This document shows, piece after piece, positions 8,565 to 17,525 of a stretch of DNA of 62,962 nucleotides. The notes under the pieces are model-generated. The model worked only from the letters and a program-made list of their open reading frames with translations, made no database searches and was not told the origin of the DNA. Both the position numbers and the translations under genes were made by a program. Numbering within the stretch: position 1 is the first letter of the stretch; every line of letters starts with the position of its first letter. Source of the DNA: Gemmatimonadota bacterium (lineage in GTDB: Bacteria > Gemmatimonadota > Gemmatimonadetes > Gemmatimonadales > Gemmatimonadaceae); contig CANHJV010000002.1 in the NCBI GenBank assembly GCA_947461225.1, positions 1 to 62,962 of the forward strand. The letters are read 5' to 3'.

Positions 8565-9059
8565 ATGAGCCGGTTCTTTCCGAAAGACGTCATCCACTGG
8601 GGCGAAGAGCGCCTGCATCCGCTGCGCGCCTTTGCGATCCGCACGGTGGAGCCGGCGGGTATCACCGGCCTGCTGATACGTCTCTGGCGCGCCGCGCTCC
8701 TGGCCAGCACAAACTGGATGCTCTTTGTCGGTGGGCTCGTGGGCGGCGTCCTGTTCCTCTGCGGCATGCTCACCTGGCACCTCGGTAATTTCCCGGTGAA
8801 GCGCTGGCCGTCTCGCGTGGCCCTGTTCCTGATCATCGAAGTGTTCGCCGAGATGGGCACCAGCTCGCTGCTCATCGCCTTCTCGCGCGAGCGCGTAGGC
8901 TCGCGCGTGGCTGCGTGGTCTGATTGGTGGCCGATGGCCGGCCAAACCCTGGTCGAGCGCACCATCGTGCTCGCCGTCTTTGCGCTCGTATTGGGCGGTA
9001 CCGTGCAGCTGGTTCGTCGCGCCATAGAACGGCGTGAGGCGCCAACGCGCGACGCGTAA
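8565..9059 (+). CDS. Conserved hypothetical membrane protein
   Basis: The 164-residue protein has three predicted membrane segments, roughly residues 50-70 (WMLFVGGLVGGVLFLCGML), 84-105 and 127-147. I recognise no family motif. It lies between the secreted esterase and the M24 peptidase on the same strand with short gaps on both sides, so it may be co-transcribed with them. Function unknown. Confidence 0.7.
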   Translation: MSRFFPKDVIHWGEERLHPLRAFAIRTVEPAGITGLLIRLWRAALLASTNWMLFVGGLVGGVLFLCGMLTWHLGNFPVKRWPSRVALFLIIEVFAEMGTSSLLIAFSRERVGSRVAAWSDWWPMAGQTLVERTIVLAVFALVLGGTVQLVRRAIERREAPTRDA

Positions 9060-9081
9060 CTCAAACCGAAGGTCTTTCTCT

Positions 9082-10515
9082 ATGCGCATTCTTCCTGTGC
9101 TCCTGCTGGCCGCCGCGTCGGTGTCCACCTCGGCCGCCACGCTCAGCGCCCAACCGGTCGTCACGCCGGCCACCCCCGGCACCCGAACCTCTGGTTCGAC
9201 GGCCGCCGACACGCTCCGCCCCTTCGGCACGCTGCGTGAGCAGGCGTTCAAGCAGCAGCAGTGGCTCGAGCTCCGCATGGAACGCACGCTCCCCGCGCTC
9301 ATGCGGCGCGAGGGCGTCGACATGTGGGTGGTGCCGATGCGCGAGTACAACGAAGACCCCGTGTTCACCGCCATCACGTCGCCCACGACGTTCGCCGCAC
9401 GCCGGCGCACGATCTATGTGTTCTTCGATCGCGGGCCCGCCGGGATCGAGCGCATTGCGCTCGGCGGCACGTCGCAGGGGAGCGTGTTCAAGGCGGTGCG
9501 CAGCATGAAGGCCGTGTCGGCCCCCGCCGCCGGCAGCCGGTCCACCGACCGGCAGGCCGAGCTCTGGGGGGACGAGCAGTGGAACATCCTGAAGCAGGTC
9601 ATCGAGGAGCGGCAGCCGAAGAAGATCGCCGTCAACACCTCGCGCACCTTTGCCTTCGCCGACGGCCTCGCCAGCGGGGAGCGGGACGGCATGCTGCAGG
9701 CGCTCGGACCGGTGTGGGCGGCCAAGGTGGTGCCCGCCGAAGCGCTGGCGGTCGATCTGGTCGCGGCGCGCCAGCCCGAAGAGGAGGCCATGTTCCGCGA
9801 GCTCAATCGCGTGGCGTGGGAGATCATTCAGGAAGCGTTCTCCAATAAGGTCATCACGCCCGGCGTGACGAAGGCCGACGACGTGGTCTGGTGGATGCGC
9901 CAGCGCATCAGTGATCTCGGGCTCTCCACCTGGTTCCAGCCCAGCGTCGAAATTCAGCGGCAGTTCGGCAGCCCGGAGCTGGTGGGCGTCAATCCCACCA
10001 TTCTGCGTGGTGACATGCTGCACTGCGACTTCGGCATCACGGCGCTGGGGCTCAACACCGACACGCAGCACAACGGCTACGTGCTCCGCGAGGGCGAGAC
10101 CGACGTGCCGGCGGGGCTCAAGAACGCGATGCGCGCGTCCAACCGACTGCAGGATATCACGGTCGAGGAACTCCGGCCGGGCCGCACCGGCAATGAGGTG
10201 CTGGCGGCCACGCTCAAGCGCATGCGCGACGAAAAAATCGACGGCACCGAGTATTCGCATCCCATCGGGTTGCACGGCCATGGTGCCGGCGCGCTGATCG
10301 GCCTGTGGGATTATCAGGACGGCGTGCCGGGGCGTGGCGATCACAAGATCATTCCGGGCATGTGGTACTCCATCGAGCTGCAGGCCACCACCCCGGTGCC
10401 GGAGTGGAACAATCAGCAGGTCCGTTCGGCGCAGGAAGAAGACGTGATCATCGACGCGAGCGGCAAGGTGCGGTGGGCGTTCGGCCGTCAGTCGACCTTC
10501 CATATTGTGAAGTGA
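9082..10515 (+). CDS. Secreted M24-family metallopeptidase (Xaa-Pro aminopeptidase-like)
   Basis: With ATG at 9082 the 477-residue product has a cleavable signal (MRILPVLLLAAASV, ending near SAQ). An N-terminal creatinase-like domain precedes the pita-bread domain. Putative metal ligands are the Asp residues of HCDFG and LNTDTQHNG, the His of IGLHGHGAG, and the Glu residues of SIELQ and AQEED, so all five positions seem kept. It should hydrolyse peptides in the periplasm or outside. The longer frame starting at 9034 would overlap the preceding gene and hide the signal. Confidence 0.85.
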   Translation: MRILPVLLLAAASVSTSAATLSAQPVVTPATPGTRTSGSTAADTLRPFGTLREQAFKQQQWLELRMERTLPALMRREGVDMWVVPMREYNEDPVFTAITSPTTFAARRRTIYVFFDRGPAGIERIALGGTSQGSVFKAVRSMKAVSAPAAGSRSTDRQAELWGDEQWNILKQVIEERQPKKIAVNTSRTFAFADGLASGERDGMLQALGPVWAAKVVPAEALAVDLVAARQPEEEAMFRELNRVAWEIIQEAFSNKVITPGVTKADDVVWWMRQRISDLGLSTWFQPSVEIQRQFGSPELVGVNPTILRGDMLHCDFGITALGLNTDTQHNGYVLREGETDVPAGLKNAMRASNRLQDITVEELRPGRTGNEVLAATLKRMRDEKIDGTEYSHPIGLHGHGAGALIGLWDYQDGVPGRGDHKIIPGMWYSIELQATTPVPEWNNQQVRSAQEEDVIIDASGKVRWAFGRQSTFHIVK

Positions 10516-10520
10516 TCGCC

Positions 10521-10556
10521 GCGCGACGGGAGGCGATGACACTTTCTCCCGCGCGC
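10521..10556 (+). terminator. Possible hairpin terminator after the M24 gene
   Basis: An imperfect GC-rich inverted repeat (GCGCGACGGGAG with CTCCCGCGCGC) begins 6 bases after the M24 stop codon. It lacks a T tract, so it may be a Rho-assisted terminator or only a stem that insulates the operon starting at 10600. Confidence 0.35.
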
Positions 10557-10599
10557 TCCGTAGGGTCACGTCTTCTCTAACGAATCGGGAGCGGCTTCC

Positions 10600-11601
10600 A
10601 TGGCATTGGGCGATTTTCTCCGTAAGCAGTTCATCGACGTCATTCAGTGGACCGAATCCGGTCCCGGCGTCCTTATGTATCGCTTCCCCATGCAGGACAT
10701 GGAGATCCAGAGCGGCGGCCAGCTGACCGTTCGCGAATCGCAGCTCGCGCTCTTCGTGAATGAAGGCCGTGCGGCGGATCTCTTCGTGCCGGGGTTGCAT
10801 TCGCTCGTCACGGCGAATTTGCCGTTGCTCACGAATCTCCAGAATTGGGACAAGGCGTTCCAGTCGCCGTTCAAGAGCGACGTGTACTTCTTCTCCACGC
10901 GCGTCCAAACCGGACAGCGGTGGGGCACACAGCAGCCGATCACGATCCGCGACAAAGAATTCGGCGCGGTTCGTCTGCGCGCGTTCGGCATGTATGCGTT
11001 CCGTGTGGCCGATGCGGCGGTGTTTCAGGCGAAGGTCGGTGCCACCGACGCCGCGTACACGGTGGCGCAGATCGATCCGGCGTTACGCAACGCGATCATG
11101 AGTGGCTTCACGTCGGCGTTCGCCAACGCGCAGGTGCCGTTTCTCGATATGGCGGCGAATCAAGCGGAGCTGGCCAAGCAGATTGCCGCGGCGGTGCAGC
11201 CGGCGTTTGCCGAACTCGGTCTCGCGCTCGAGTCGTTCACCGTCGAGAACCTGTCGCTCCCCGACGAGCTGCAGAAGCGCCTCGACGAGCGCATCTCGAT
11301 GAACATGATCGGCGACCTGCGTCAGTACACGCAGTTCCAGGCGGCACAGTCGATTCCCATTGCCGCCGCGAATACCGGTGGGATGGCGGGACTCGCGGCC
11401 GGCATCGGGGCCGGCGTCGGGCTCGGTGGCATCGTGAGTGATGCCATGCGCGGCGCGACGGGTACACCGGCGGCGGGCGTGGCGGCCGGTGCGGCCGCTG
11501 AAGCGGCACCTTCCGGCGAGACCAAGTTCTGCATGAACTGCGGCGCCAAGCTGCCGGTCGCCGCCAAGTTCTGTTCGTCCTGCGGCGCGCCGCAGGGCTG
11601 A
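10600..11601 (+). CDS. SPFH-domain protein with C-terminal zinc ribbon
   Basis: The 333-residue protein has an SPFH/band-7-like core (about 20-240) of the YdjI/virion-core-protein type: VIQWTESGPGVLMYRFP, RESQLALFVNEG, then SFTVENLSLPDELQKRLDERISM. A Gly/Ala-rich linker (about 258-302) leads to a double CxxC ribbon, CMNCGAKLP and CSSCGAPQG. SPFH proteins make membrane-associated scaffolds; no membrane segment is obvious here, so attachment may be peripheral. A GGGAG ribosome site lies before ATG. This is the first gene of an eight-gene operon with polyamine enzymes, which suggests a role in membrane stress or in organising that pathway. Confidence 0.85.
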   Translation: MALGDFLRKQFIDVIQWTESGPGVLMYRFPMQDMEIQSGGQLTVRESQLALFVNEGRAADLFVPGLHSLVTANLPLLTNLQNWDKAFQSPFKSDVYFFSTRVQTGQRWGTQQPITIRDKEFGAVRLRAFGMYAFRVADAAVFQAKVGATDAAYTVAQIDPALRNAIMSGFTSAFANAQVPFLDMAANQAELAKQIAAAVQPAFAELGLALESFTVENLSLPDELQKRLDERISMNMIGDLRQYTQFQAAQSIPIAAANTGGMAGLAAGIGAGVGLGGIVSDAMRGATGTPAAGVAAGAAAEAAPSGETKFCMNCGAKLPVAAKFCSSCGAPQG

Positions 11602-11630
11602 CGCGGCCACGGCGCATCCTCACACATCGC

Positions 11631-12023
11631 GTGATTCCGTCGGTGCACCACACCGGCAGCGAATGGGTCGTCGAGGCATACGGGTGCGATCCCGTGCGTC
11701 TCGCCGATCCGGCGTCGCTGCGGGCGCTCTTTGGCGCCCTCGTCCACGAGCTCTCGTTGCATCCGGTGGGCGAGCCCGTGTGGCATCAGTTTCCGGCGCC
11801 CGGCGGCATCACGGGGATGCTCATGCTCGCCGAGTCGCATCTCACCGTGCACACGTTCCCCGAGCATGCCTCGGCGTGCCTCAACCTGTTTTGCTGCACA
11901 CCGCGTGCCGCGTGGGACTGGGAGGCGCGGCTTGCGGTGCTGCTGGGGGCACAGGCCGTGCGCGTGCGCGAACTCGCCCGCGAGTACGCGAACATCCCGG
12001 CCACTGCAGAGGGACTCCGGTGA
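11631..12023 (+). CDS. speD: S-adenosylmethionine decarboxylase proenzyme
   Basis: The 130-residue product matches the small prokaryotic, self-processing AdoMet decarboxylase. The motif ESHLTVHTFPE contains Ser69, the residue expected to become the pyruvoyl group after backbone cleavage; His74 and Cys89 lie at the spacing of the processing and catalytic residues known in the Thermotoga enzyme (Ser63, His68, Cys83). It would make decarboxylated AdoMet, the aminopropyl donor used by the SpeE protein encoded downstream. The start is GTG at 11631 with a weak ribosome site. Its TGA overlaps the GTG of the next gene. Confidence 0.88.
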   Translation: MIPSVHHTGSEWVVEAYGCDPVRLADPASLRALFGALVHELSLHPVGEPVWHQFPAPGGITGMLMLAESHLTVHTFPEHASACLNLFCCTPRAAWDWEARLAVLLGAQAVRVRELAREYANIPATAEGLR

Positions 12024-12664
12024 CGGTGCCACAACCGCATGGCGTCGCGTGCCCGAATTGCGGCGCGCCGGTACGCTTCCTCTGGGCACAGGCGGTGCAG
12101 ACCACCTGCGTCTACTGTCGGTCGGTGCTCGTGCGCCGCGATCTCGATCTCGCCACGCTCGGGCAACAAGCCGACTTCCCGGCCACCGGCTCGCCGATTC
12201 AGATCGGCACGGAAGGCGAGTGGCACGATCAGCGCTTCGTCGTCGTGGGGCGCATTGCCTACGGGTGGGCGCGCGGCAAATGGAACGAGTGGCACTGCGT
12301 ACTTGCCGACGGCAGCAGCGCCTGGTTGTCGGATGCGCAACTCGAATACGCCATGACGATCGCCGCGCCGACAGACTTCGAGGTGCCCGCCGTGATGCAG
12401 GTGGGGGTGGGCGAGACGTATTTCTGGAACGACACGCCGTACGAGGTCGCTAGCATCACCGAGGCCCGCTATCTCGGCACCGAGGGCGAGCTCCCGTTCA
12501 CCACGTGGGAGAAGTCGGCCTGTCTGTTCATCGATCTGCTCAACGCACAGCACGGACTGGCCACGATTGACGGCTCGGAAGCCCCGCCGATGCTGTTCCT
12601 TGGTGAGTTCGTGAACTTCGACGATCTCCGTTTCCGGAATCTGCGCGAGTTCGAAGGATGGTAG
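12020..12664 (+). CDS. DUF4178 protein with N-terminal zinc ribbon
   Basis: The 214-residue protein starts with GTG at 12020, overlapping the speD stop (GTGA). A zinc ribbon (CPNCGAPVRF, then CVYCRSVLVRRD) occupies residues about 9-35. The rest is a DUF4178 beta-rich domain: GTEGEWHDQRFVVVGRIAYGW, WNEWHCVLADGSSAWLSDAQ, and VGVGETYFWNDTPYEV. DUF4178 has no proven biochemical role. I know it as a recurring partner of DUF350 and polyamine-type genes. No membrane segment or signal is present, so it is likely cytoplasmic. Confidence 0.85.
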   Translation: MTVPQPHGVACPNCGAPVRFLWAQAVQTTCVYCRSVLVRRDLDLATLGQQADFPATGSPIQIGTEGEWHDQRFVVVGRIAYGWARGKWNEWHCVLADGSSAWLSDAQLEYAMTIAAPTDFEVPAVMQVGVGETYFWNDTPYEVASITEARYLGTEGELPFTTWEKSACLFIDLLNAQHGLATIDGSEAPPMLFLGEFVNFDDLRFRNLREFEGW

Positions 12665-13980
12665 CGCCGCTCGAGACGCCGTCGGCGCGCGTACCTAAGG
12701 CCGCCGGATTCAACTGCTCCTCGTGCGGTGCGGCCATCGAGCTGCACGCGCAGGGATGGGCGGTGACGGTCGTGTGCGGCGCCTGCGGGGCGCAGCTCGA
12801 CGCCACCGACGAAAATCTGAAGATCCTGCAGTACGGCGAGAAAGTCTCGGCCACGCCGCGCATTCCACTCGGCACGCGCGGGACGTGGAAGGGTGCGCCA
12901 TGGGAGGTGATCGGCTTTCAGGTTGTCACCATCAGCGTGGAGGATACGGACTACTCGTGGACCGAGTACGTCTGCTTCAATCCGTACCGCGGCTTCCTGT
13001 ATCTCTCGGAGTATCAGGGACACTGGAACGTCATCGAAAAGTTGCGCCGGCGTCCTGAGCACGAAATGGGTGGCGTTCGCCCGTCCGTCGAATTCAACGG
13101 CACCACGTACAAGCACTTCCAAACGGCCAGTGCCTGCACCACGGCGGCCCTGGGCGAGTTCCCCTGGGAACTGCGCATGGGCGACCGCGTCGTGGGCCGC
13201 GATTTCGTGGCGCCCCCGTATATCCTGAGCGCCGAAGCGTCAGACAACGAGACCACGTGGTCGCTAGGCACGTACACGCCGCCCGAAGTGATTCAGAAGG
13301 CGTTCGGACTCACGAATCCGCTGATGCAGCCCATCGGCGTGTTCGCGAATCAGCCCAATCCCCACGCTGACACGCCGAAGCGCTTGATGGCGCGGTTCGC
13401 GCTGTCGCTGATCGCGCTGGTGCTGATGCTCGTGCTGAACGTCACGCTGGCCGGCAACCGCACCGTCTTCGAGCGCGCGTTTACGTTTTCGCGCGCACAG
13501 GAAGAGCAGGCCTCGGTCACCGATGCCTTCGACCTCGATGGCCGCACGTCGAACGTGGCGATCGATCTCGAGTCCGACCTCGACAACGACTGGCTCTTTC
13601 TCGTGCTGTCGCTGATCAATGAGACCACCGGCGAAACCCGCGAGGTCACCCGACAGCTCAGTTACTACCACGGCTCCGACAGCGACGGGTCGTGGACCGA
13701 GGGCGACAAACGCGAGACAGTGCGCATCGCATCGGTACCGGCTGGTCGCTATTTCGTGCGCGTGCAAGCCGAGGGCGGCGAACCGGGTCGGGCGTCGGCA
13801 TCCTACACCATGCGCCTCCGTCGCGATGTGCCGCACTACGGGTTCTACGGCATCGCCGTGCTGGCGCTGCTGCTGCCCGCGGTCCTGTCGATCTTCCCCG
13901 CCGCCAGTTTCGAAAGTCGACGCTGGGCGGAAAGTGATCACGCCCCCACGTCGAGCGGTCAGAGCGATGACGATGAGTAG
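12658..13980 (+). CDS. DUF4178 zinc-ribbon protein with membrane-anchored extracytoplasmic domain
   Basis: The 440-residue protein overlaps the previous gene by 7 bases. It has a zinc ribbon (CSSCGAAIEL, CGACGAQLDA), a DUF4178 domain (LGTRGTWKGAPWEVIGFQVV, YSWTEYVCFNPYRGFLYLSE), a membrane helix (about 246-263), a loop of roughly 130 residues with beta-sandwich character (FLVLSLINETTGETREVT, VPAGRYFVRVQAEGG) and a second helix (about 395-415). The C-terminus is acidic. The loop between the helices would face the periplasm, so the protein could pass a signal across the inner membrane. Function unproven. Confidence 0.82.
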   Translation: MVAPLETPSARVPKAAGFNCSSCGAAIELHAQGWAVTVVCGACGAQLDATDENLKILQYGEKVSATPRIPLGTRGTWKGAPWEVIGFQVVTISVEDTDYSWTEYVCFNPYRGFLYLSEYQGHWNVIEKLRRRPEHEMGGVRPSVEFNGTTYKHFQTASACTTAALGEFPWELRMGDRVVGRDFVAPPYILSAEASDNETTWSLGTYTPPEVIQKAFGLTNPLMQPIGVFANQPNPHADTPKRLMARFALSLIALVLMLVLNVTLAGNRTVFERAFTFSRAQEEQASVTDAFDLDGRTSNVAIDLESDLDNDWLFLVLSLINETTGETREVTRQLSYYHGSDSDGSWTEGDKRETVRIASVPAGRYFVRVQAEGGEPGRASASYTMRLRRDVPHYGFYGIAVLALLLPAVLSIFPAASFESRRWAESDHAPTSSGQSDDDE

Positions 13981-13992
13981 AGGGAGGCCCTG

Positions 13993-14178
13993 ATGGGCGC
14001 GCGTATCTACACCCTGTGGGTGGTCGCCGTGCTGGCGGTGCTGGGCGCGGCCCAGTACCGCGGCTGGAGTCTCACCCGAGCCAATGAGTCCCGCAATAAT
14101 CCCCGGTCGGTGCGCGACAATCCCGGCGCGTATCGCTCTTCGTACTACATCCCGGGGCGTACGCTCCGCGGCAAGTGA
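13993..14178 (+). CDS. Small single-pass membrane protein
   Basis: The 61-residue protein has one hydrophobic helix (about residues 5-20, LWVVAVLAVLGAAQY) and a basic, Asn/Arg/Tyr-rich tail. A clear GGGAGG ribosome site precedes the ATG. It has no recognised family. Its place between DUF4178 and DUF350 genes, where small membrane partners are usual, supports it as a real component of the operon. Confidence 0.7.
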   Translation: MGARIYTLWVVAVLAVLGAAQYRGWSLTRANESRNNPRSVRDNPGAYRSSYYIPGRTLRGK

Positions 14179-14188
14179 GGCCCCTGTC

Positions 14189-14398
14189 ATGGACCAGTTC
14201 GTTCAGAACGCAATCAGCTCCGCCGCCTACGCCCTGATCGGCGTGGTGATGTTCATCCTCGCGTTCATCGTCATCGACGTGCTCACCCCCGGCAAGCTGT
14301 GGGATGAGATCGGCGTGAAGAAGAACACCGCGGCCGCCATTCTCATGGGCTCGGTCGCTATCGCGCTCGGCATCATCGTCGCCGCTGCGATTCACTAA
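14189..14398 (+). CDS. DUF350 (YjfL-like) membrane protein
   Basis: The 69-residue protein has two membrane helices (about 11-32 and 46-68) separated by the cytoplasmic segment VLTPGKLWDEIGVKKN, a DUF350 signature. Escherichia coli YjfL belongs to the same family and is encoded beside the PspA paralogue YjfJ, which links the family to membrane stress. The start at 14189 follows the previous gene by 10 bases and its TAA is directly followed by the GTG of speE. Confidence 0.85.
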   Translation: MDQFVQNAISSAAYALIGVVMFILAFIVIDVLTPGKLWDEIGVKKNTAAAILMGSVAIALGIIVAAAIH

Positions 14399-15895
14399 GT
14401 GCCCCTCGCGCTGTTCATTTCGGTTTGTCTCATCGCCGCCTGTGGGCTCATCTATGAGCTCGTAGCCGGCGCGCTGGCGTCGTACCTGCTCGGCGATAGT
14501 GTCACGCAATTCTCGACCATCATCGGGACGTACCTGTTCGCAATGGGCATCGGCAGCTGGCTCTCGCGCTTTGTCACGCGTGGGCTGGTCACGCGGTTCG
14601 TGGTCGTGGAAATGCTGGTCGGTGTGGTCGGCGGCCTGAGTTCGCTGCTGCTCTTTCTCGCCTTCGCCTACACCGACGCGTTTCGCCCTACGCTGTACGG
14701 CATCGTGTTGCTCATCGGCATTCTCGTGGGGCTCGAGATCCCGCTGCTGATGCGCATTCTGCAGGATCGGTTCAGCTTCAAGGATGTGGTCGCGAACGTG
14801 CTCACGTTCGATTACATCGGCGCGCTCTTCGCTTCGTTGCTCTTCCCGTTGCTGCTGGTGCCACGACTCGGGCTCGTACGGTCGGCCCTGTTGTTTGGTG
14901 TGATCAACGTGCTGGTGGGGCTCTGGAGCACGTGGCTGTTTCGCGACGTCTTACCGCGCAAGAACTGGCTGCGCGCCGGCGGCGCCGTGGCGTTGCTGGT
15001 GCTGAGTGCCGGTCTCTGGAAGGGACAGCGCATCACCACGCTGGCCGAAGAAGGCATGTATGCCGATCCGATCATCCTCGCCAAGGATACCCGCTATCAG
15101 CGCATCGTCCTCACCAGCTGGAAGGACGATCTGCGCCTGTATCTGAACGGGCACCTGCAGTTTGCCTCGCGCGATGAATACCGCTATCACGAAGCGCTCG
15201 TACATCCCGGCTTATCGGCGGCGACGGCACGCGGCCGCGTGCTGGTACTGGGCGGGGGCGACGGTCTCGCGGTGCGCGAGATTCTCAAGTATCCCGATGT
15301 GCAGCAGGTCACGCTGGTCGACCTCGACGAAGGGATGACGGCGCTCTTTCAGCAGCATCCGCGTCTGACCGGCCTCAACGCCAACGCCCTCACCGACCGA
15401 CGGGTGCGCGTGGTGAACGCCGATGCCTTCACCTGGCTCGACAGCTCAGCCGTACACTTCGACTTCGTCGTGATCGATTTTCCCGATCCGTCCAACTACC
15501 ACGTGGGCAAGCTGTACACGAGTGCGTTTTACCGGCTGGTGAAGCAACACATCGCGCCGGGCGGCTTTCTGGTAGTGCAGAGCACGTCGCCCATGTTCGC
15601 GCGTCAGTCGTTCTGGAGCATCGTGACCACCCTCGAAGGCGCCGGACTGCGCACGTGGCCGTATCACGTGTACGTGCCGAGCTTCGGCGAGTGGGGCTTC
15701 GTGATTGCGGGGCTCAGCAGCTATGCGCCGCCCGCCACGCTCCCCGACGGCCTTCGGTATCTCACCGCGTCCACTGTGCCGGCGCTGTTCGACTTTCCGG
15801 CCGATATGCAGCGCGTACCGGCGCTGGCCAACCGGCTGAATGATCAGGTGCTCGTTCGCTACTACGAGCACGAGTTCGACGCGATCAACCGGTGA
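14399..15895 (+). CDS. speE: Membrane-embedded polyamine aminopropyltransferase (spermidine synthase-like)
   Basis: The 498-residue protein fuses a polytopic membrane domain (residues 1-205, about six or seven helices) to a soluble aminopropyltransferase domain. The latter shows the decarboxy-AdoMet site VLVLGGGDGLAVREIL, acidic residues in VTLVDLDE, NADAF and the catalytic-loop DFPDPSNYHVGKLYT. Ordinary SpeE enzymes lack the membrane part. It should transfer an aminopropyl group from the product of SpeD, but no ornithine or arginine decarboxylase is encoded here, so the acceptor amine is unknown. The GTG start abuts the DUF350 stop codon. Confidence 0.88.
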   Translation: MPLALFISVCLIAACGLIYELVAGALASYLLGDSVTQFSTIIGTYLFAMGIGSWLSRFVTRGLVTRFVVVEMLVGVVGGLSSLLLFLAFAYTDAFRPTLYGIVLLIGILVGLEIPLLMRILQDRFSFKDVVANVLTFDYIGALFASLLFPLLLVPRLGLVRSALLFGVINVLVGLWSTWLFRDVLPRKNWLRAGGAVALLVLSAGLWKGQRITTLAEEGMYADPIILAKDTRYQRIVLTSWKDDLRLYLNGHLQFASRDEYRYHEALVHPGLSAATARGRVLVLGGGDGLAVREILKYPDVQQVTLVDLDEGMTALFQQHPRLTGLNANALTDRRVRVVNADAFTWLDSSAVHFDFVVIDFPDPSNYHVGKLYTSAFYRLVKQHIAPGGFLVVQSTSPMFARQSFWSIVTTLEGAGLRTWPYHVYVPSFGEWGFVIAGLSSYAPPATLPDGLRYLTASTVPALFDFPADMQRVPALANRLNDQVLVRYYEHEFDAINR

Positions 15896-15905
15896 TCGTG
15901 TTCCG

Positions 15906-17519
15906 ATGACCACGTCGCGTCGCGACTTCGTGCGCGCCCTCGGCATCATCGCGGCCGCACCGGCACTGGTGGGGCTCACCGCTAAGGGCCGCGTGATCGG
16001 CGGGGGCTTCGTGCCCGATGGCAGCGCCGACGGCCATCTGCTGCGTGACGGTGCCGCACGCGCTCGATTCCGTACGAACGCGACACGGCGCGCCGAACGC
16101 CGCGTGAAGGTCGCCATCGTGGGGGGCGGCATGGGCGGCCTCTCGGCGGCGTGGAAGCTCGATGCGGCGGGGATGCACGACTGGACGCTGCTGGAAATGG
16201 ATGCCCGCACCGGCGGCAACGCGCGCTCGGCCGATTATCGCGGGCAACGCGCACCGTGGGGAGCGCATTACGTGCCGGTACCGTCCGTCGATGCGGTGCA
16301 CGTGCGCCAGCTGTTCCGCGAACTCGGCGTGCTCGGCGCCGATGGCGTGTGGGATGAGCGCGTGCTCTGTCACACGCCGCAGGAGCGGATCTGGCAACAC
16401 GGCCGTTGGCACGAGGGGCTCGAGCCCACCGATGCGATGTCACGGGCGCACCGCGACCAGTTTCGTCGGTTCGAGGAGCGCATCGCCGACTGGCGCCACA
16501 CGGGCATGTTCAGCGTGCCAAGCGCGGAGGGACACGCCCGCCGACGTGCTGCGTCTCGCGCCGGTGGAGCCGCTGCCAAGCAAGCCGCGGCCGTGGAAGC
16601 GCTCGACACGCAGACCGCGCTGGCGTGGATGACGCGCGAAGGCTTCGATGCGCCGGCGCTGCGGTGGTGGGTGGAGTACGGCACGCGCGATGACTACGGC
16701 GCGTCGCTCAGTCAGGCCAGCGCCTGGGCGGCCGTACACTACTTCGCTGGTCGCGACGCCGACGAGCAGGGCCCGCTCACCTGGCCGGAAGGCAACGACT
16801 TCATTGCGCAGCAACTCACGCAGCGGCTGTCGGCGCGCCCGCACGCCGACGGCCGCATTGTCACCGGCGCACCGGCCTGGCAGATCGTGCGCAGCGGAAC
16901 CCGATGGATCGTGGATACACCGTCGGAACGCATCACCGCCGACGCGGTGATCTGGTGCGCGCCGCTGTTCGTCCTCCCGCTCGTGTGTGAGGGCGTCACG
17001 CTCCCTGTGACGCACGAGTACGCGCCGTGGGTAGTGGCCAACCTCGTGATCGATCGGCCGCCGGCATCGGCGGGCGCTGAGCTGGCGTGGGATAACGTGA
17101 TTTATGGCAGCCGATCACTCGGCTACGTGAATGCGGCCCATCAGGGGGTGGGCACGCCGCCCGATCGCACGGTGTGGACGTGGTATCACGCCGTGGTCGA
17201 TCGCCCGGCGCCCGAGGCGCGACGATACCTGCAGCAGCGCGCCTGGAGCGGGTGGCGTGATGAAATCCTCGCCGATCTGTCGCGTGCACATCGCGACATC
17301 GCCGACTGTGTGGCGCGCATCGATATCATGCGCTGGGGGCACGCGATGGCGCGCCCCACACCGGGCGTCCTCGGCCGCGTGGCCGCGCTGCAGTCGTGGC
17401 AGCCCGCGCCGCGGATGTTCGTGGCGCATGCCGACCTGAGTGGGTTGAGTCTCTTCGAAGAAGCGCAATGGCACGGGGTCCACGCGGCCGCTGAGGCGGT
17501 GCGCGTGCTGGCTGGCTAG
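15906..17519 (+). CDS. Tat-exported FAD-dependent amine oxidase
   Basis: The 537-residue flavoprotein starts at 15906, which places the twin-arginine motif SRRDF at residue 4 followed by a hydrophobic segment (GIIAAAPALVGLTA). The dinucleotide fold reads VAIVGGGMGGLSAAWKL with the acidic end of strand 2 in LLEMDARTGGNARS. The C-terminal FVAHADLSGLSLFEEAQWHG segment resembles the FAD-binding end of flavin amine oxidases and protoporphyrinogen-oxidase-like enzymes. It lies 10 bases after speE, so a polyamine or other amine substrate outside the cytoplasm is a reasonable inference. The upstream in-frame extension is rejected because it hides the Tat signal. Confidence 0.83.
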   Translation: MTTSRRDFVRALGIIAAAPALVGLTAKGRVIGGGFVPDGSADGHLLRDGAARARFRTNATRRAERRVKVAIVGGGMGGLSAAWKLDAAGMHDWTLLEMDARTGGNARSADYRGQRAPWGAHYVPVPSVDAVHVRQLFRELGVLGADGVWDERVLCHTPQERIWQHGRWHEGLEPTDAMSRAHRDQFRRFEERIADWRHTGMFSVPSAEGHARRRAASRAGGAAAKQAAAVEALDTQTALAWMTREGFDAPALRWWVEYGTRDDYGASLSQASAWAAVHYFAGRDADEQGPLTWPEGNDFIAQQLTQRLSARPHADGRIVTGAPAWQIVRSGTRWIVDTPSERITADAVIWCAPLFVLPLVCEGVTLPVTHEYAPWVVANLVIDRPPASAGAELAWDNVIYGSRSLGYVNAAHQGVGTPPDRTVWTWYHAVVDRPAPEARRYLQQRAWSGWRDEILADLSRAHRDIADCVARIDIMRWGHAMARPTPGVLGRVAALQSWQPAPRMFVAHADLSGLSLFEEAQWHGVHAAAEAVRVLAG

Positions 17520-17525
17520 CACGGC

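Noticed and set aside
9061-10908. A 615-codon open frame on the minus strand opposite the M24 peptidase
   Set aside because: Antisense shadow: the plus-strand product has a signal peptide and all metal ligands, the minus-strand product has no recognisable domain.
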